NCBI GenBank assembly: GCA_031258915.1
Contig: JAIRMD010000079.1
Span: 1-8,458, forward strand
Length of the DNA: 8,458 bases
Direction of reading: 5' to 3'
Origin: Prevotellaceae bacterium
Lineage (GTDB): Bacteria > Bacteroidota > Bacteroidia > Bacteroidales > UBA932
Shown: in pieces, positions 5,778 to 8,458 of the stretch
Layout of the letters: each line of letters begins with the position of its first letter
Numbering within the stretch: position 1 is the stretch's first letter
Made by a program: the position numbers and the translations under genes
The notes under the pieces: generated by a model
What the model was told of the DNA's origin: nothing
The model's input: the letters and a program-made list of their open reading frames with translations, nothing else
Databases searched by the model: none

Positions 5778-8402
5778 TTACAGCCCTGCCAGCCTTTTTA
5801 TTTCGCTAAGCTTGTTGAGCGCCTCGATGGGGGTGAGCGTGTTTACGTCAATGCTTTTGATTTGGTCGCGAATTTGGGACAGCACCGGGTCATCGAGCTG
5901 AAAGAAAGATAGCTGCACGCCCTCGTCCCTTACCTGCTTTACGCTTCCCTTTGCCGCGCTTTTGGCAGGTGTAGCCGCGCCCTTTTGCTCCAGCTCCTTT
6001 AGCAGGTCGTTGGCGCGCGCCACCACGCTCTTGGGCATTCCGGCCATTTGCGCCACGTGGATGCCGAAGCTGTGGGCGCTGCCGCCGCGCGTCAGCTTGC
6101 GCAGAAATACAACCTTGTTGCCGGCCTCCTTGATGGCAATGCTGTAGTTTTTGATGCGCGCAAACGCCGCCTCCAGCTCGTTGAGCTCGTGGTAGTGCGT
6201 TGCAAAGAGCGTTTTTGCCTTTGCCGTGGGGTGGTCGTGGATGTACTCCACCATAGCGCGGGCAATAGAAATGCCGTCGTAGGTGCTTGTTCCCCGCCCA
6301 ATTTCGTCGAGCAGGATGAGGCTTTTGCCGGACAGGTTGTTGAGGATGCTCGCGGCCTCCTGCATTTCTACCATAAACGTCGATTCGCCCCGCGAAATGT
6401 TGTCCGAAGCGCCCACGCGGGTAAATATTTTATCGACCACGCCCACCGTAGCTTCTTCGGCGGGGACGTAGCAGCCTATCTGCGCCATGAGCACAATGAG
6501 CGCCGTTTGCCGCAGCAGGGCAGATTTTCCGGCCATGTTAGGCCCCGTGAGGATGATGATTTGCTGGTCGCTGTCGTCGAGCGTAATGTCGTTGGCCACG
6601 TAGGCCTCGCCGGGGGGCAGCAGCAGCTCTATCACCGGATGCCGGCCCTGCTTTATGTGCAGCGCGTTTTGGTTGTTGAGCGCAGGGCGGCAGTAGCCCC
6701 GCTCGGCAGCAATGCGGGCAAAGCACAGCAGGCAATCCAGCTGCGCCGCCAGCGTAGCGTTGTGCTGAATGGGGGCAACGTACTCCAGCAAGCTGACCAC
6801 CAGAGCGCTGAAAATCTGCTGCTCCAGCGCAAGAGTTTTTTCCTCAGCCCCAAGAATTTTTTCCTCGTAAGCCTTAATTTCCTCTGTGATGTACCGCTCT
6901 GCCGAAGCGACGGTTTGCTTGCGTATCCACTCCGGCGGCACCTTGTTTTTGTGGGTATTGCGCACCTCGATGTAGTAGCCGAATATGTTGTTGAAGCTTA
7001 TCTTTAGCGACGGTATTCCCGTGCGCTCCACCTCCCGCTGCTGAACTTCGAGCAGGTAATCCTTTCCGCCGCGCATGATTTTGCGCAGCTCATCCAGCTC
7101 GTCGTTCACGCCGTCGGCCACGATAGGGCCTTTGCCCAGCTGCGCTGCCGGCTCGGGCAATATTTGCCCTTCTATAGCTTCGCGGATGCTGTTGCAGGGG
7201 TTGAGCTGCTCGGCTATGCGCGTAAAGTTCTTTTCGTTTACGCCGGCGCACAGCAGCTTTACCTGCTCAATGGCCGACAGCGCCCGCGCCAGCTGCACCA
7301 GCTCGCGCGGGTTGACGCGCCCCACAGCCGCCTTGGAGATGATGCGCTCCAAGTCGCCCACCTCGCCCACCAGCTTGGCCATTTCGTCGCTCAGCGTTTT
7401 GTGGACAATGAACTGCTCCACCATGTCTAAGCGAGCGTTGATTTGCTGGACTTCTTTGAGCGGCAGCGACATCCACCGGCGCAGCAGGCGGCCGCCCATA
7501 GGCGAGGTGGTGCGGTCGAGGCTGCTCAGCAGCGTGCGCGCTCCCTCGCTTGCCGACGAAAACAGCTCGAGGTTGCGCACCGTGAACTTGTCGAGCCACA
7601 CGTAGCGGTCTTCGTCTAAGCGGGCAATATGCGCGATGTGCTTTACCTGCGTGTGGTGCGTAAGCTCAAGGTAGAACAGGATGGCGCCGGCGGCGGCAGC
7701 GCCGCTCCTCAGCTCCTCGATGCCAAAGCCCTTGAGCGACGGTACCTGAAAGTGGTTGAGCAGCTTGTCGCGCGCAGCATCCTCCGCAAATGCCCACTCG
7801 TCCAGCTTGTAGGTATAGAACTTGGCGCCGAAGCTTTCGACAAAAACATCCTCCTTGCCCTTCTCAAAGAGCACCTCCTTGGGGGTAAAGTTGGCGAGCA
7901 GCTTGTCTATGTAGTCAAAGCTGCCCTCGGCAGCGTAAAACTCGCCCGTAGAAACGTCAAGAAAAGCCACGCCTCCGCCGGTTTTGGTCAGGTTGACGCA
8001 CGCCAAGAAGTTGTTCTCCTTGTTTTCCAGCACGTTATCGTTGACGGTAACGCCCGGCGTAATCAGCTCCGTAATGCCGCGCTTCACAATGCCCTTGGCC
8101 ATCTTTGGGTCTTCGAGCTGGTCGCACACCGCCACGCGCTGCCCCGCGCGGACGAGCTTGGGCAGGTACGTTTCGATGGCGTGGTGCGGAAAGCCCGCCA
8201 GCTCTACAAAGGTAGCGCTGCCGTTGGCGCGGCGCGTGAGCGTAATGCCCAGTATTTCGCTCGATTTGATGGCATCCTGGCCAAATGTTTCATAAAAGTC
8301 ACCTACACGAAAAAGCAGCATCGCGTCAGGGTACTTGGCCTTGAACGCATAGAATTGCTTCATCATGGGAGTTTCTGCGTATTTTTTTTCCGGCGCCATC
8401 AT
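5778..8402 (-). CDS. mutS: DNA mismatch repair protein MutS
   Basis: MutS recognises mispairs and small loops and, with ATP, becomes a sliding clamp that signals to MutL. The 874-residue product is a full-length MutS1-type protein. The mismatch-reading Phe-X-Glu motif is F36-Y-E38. A connector domain (about 130-260) and the lever/clamp core (about 265-575) follow. The ATPase domain has Walker A GPNMAGKS (620-627, Lys626), the conserved loop around GASDNISRGEST (664-675), Walker B ILLDEIGRG (696-704, Glu700) and ATHYHEL (734-740). The helix-turn-helix dimerisation segment lies around 770-805. After an Ala/Lys-rich linker (about 807-822) comes QLSFF (830-834), which resembles the clamp-binding consensus QL(S/D)LF. 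The presence of domain I and the F-X-E motif argues against MutS2 or other non-mismatch paralogues. Two adjacent ATGs (8400-8402 and 8397-8399) could both serve as start; the first is used here. A TAnnTTTG promoter lies just upstream. The gene is followed after 19 nt by dnaG. Confidence 0.99.
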   Translation of the reverse strand: MMAPEKKYAETPMMKQFYAFKAKYPDAMLLFRVGDFYETFGQDAIKSSEILGITLTRRANGSATFVELAGFPHHAIETYLPKLVRAGQRVAVCDQLEDPKMAKGIVKRGITELITPGVTVNDNVLENKENNFLACVNLTKTGGGVAFLDVSTGEFYAAEGSFDYIDKLLANFTPKEVLFEKGKEDVFVESFGAKFYTYKLDEWAFAEDAARDKLLNHFQVPSLKGFGIEELRSGAAAAGAILFYLELTHHTQVKHIAHIARLDEDRYVWLDKFTVRNLELFSSASEGARTLLSSLDRTTSPMGGRLLRRWMSLPLKEVQQINARLDMVEQFIVHKTLSDEMAKLVGEVGDLERIISKAAVGRVNPRELVQLARALSAIEQVKLLCAGVNEKNFTRIAEQLNPCNSIREAIEGQILPEPAAQLGKGPIVADGVNDELDELRKIMRGGKDYLLEVQQREVERTGIPSLKISFNNIFGYYIEVRNTHKNKVPPEWIRKQTVASAERYITEEIKAYEEKILGAEEKTLALEQQIFSALVVSLLEYVAPIQHNATLAAQLDCLLCFARIAAERGYCRPALNNQNALHIKQGRHPVIELLLPPGEAYVANDITLDDSDQQIIILTGPNMAGKSALLRQTALIVLMAQIGCYVPAEEATVGVVDKIFTRVGASDNISRGESTFMVEMQEAASILNNLSGKSLILLDEIGRGTSTYDGISIARAMVEYIHDHPTAKAKTLFATHYHELNELEAAFARIKNYSIAIKEAGNKVVFLRKLTRGGSAHSFGIHVAQMAGMPKSVVARANDLLKELEQKGAATPAKSAAKGSVKQVRDEGVQLSFFQLDDPVLSQIRDQIKSIDVNTLTPIEALNKLSEIKRLAGL

Positions 8403-8424
8403 CTTGTAAAGTTGTATAAGGGCG

Positions 8425-8432
8425 CAAATTTA
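8425..8432 (-). promoter_or_regulatory. Bacteroidota-type -7 promoter element for mutS (and probably dnaG)
   Basis: The minus strand reads TAAATTTG, a perfect match to TAnnTTTG, 22 nt upstream of the mutS ATG. About 20 nt further upstream is CTTG (8453-8456), a 3-of-4 match to the TTTG -33 box at acceptable spacing. The implied leader is short, below 20 nt, and has no Shine-Dalgarno. Confidence 0.7.
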
Positions 8433-8458
8433 CATGAAAATCGCACCATTTCCAAGCG

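Noticed and set aside
6048..7007. Plus-strand open frame of 319 codons
   Set aside because: It is antisense to the mutS ATPase region. The product is rich in Arg, Val and His in shadow-frame style, with no domain and no promoter.

Overview
The window is chromosomal housekeeping DNA. All four genes lie on the minus strand, so transcription runs from high to low coordinates: mutS (mismatch recognition), dnaG (primase), a secreted lytic transglycosylase, and uvrA (nucleotide excision repair; its 3' end lies beyond base 1). Several features point to the phylum Bacteroidota. Two genes are preceded by the phylum's -7 promoter element TAnnTTTG, start codons lack Shine-Dalgarno sequences, spacers are AT-rich, and the UvrA and transglycosylase sequences have a Bacteroidota-like character. 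The coding DNA looks fairly GC-rich for the phylum. Genus or order cannot be assigned from the sequence alone.

Layout from the right edge: a TAnnTTTG promoter (8425-8432) sits a few tens of bases upstream of mutS (5778-8402). Only 19 nt separate the mutS stop from the dnaG start (3827-5758), and no promoter or terminator is visible between them, so the two probably form one transcription unit. A 204-nt spacer (3623-3826) follows. It holds the promoter of the transglycosylase gene, two short hairpin-plus-T7 elements that read as terminators only on the plus strand, and a small direct repeat. The transglycosylase gene (2639-3622) is followed after 53 nt by uvrA (1-2585, 861 complete codons). 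That 53-nt gap contains three exact copies of a 7-bp unit and a run of ten T (coding sense) touching the uvrA start codon.

MutS, UvrA and DnaG act in DNA repair and replication. MutS finds mispairs and carries a likely sliding-clamp-binding motif near its C-terminus, DnaG primes lagging-strand synthesis, and UvrA finds bulky lesions. The transglycosylase acts on periplasmic peptidoglycan and has no evident functional link to its neighbours.

I saw no RNA genes, mobile elements, CRISPR arrays, toxin-antitoxin or defence genes, and no convincing undescribed system. The points most worth a second look are the repeat and homopolymer leader of uvrA, a cysteine missing from UvrA's first zinc module, and the unexplained structured spacer between dnaG and the transglycosylase gene.
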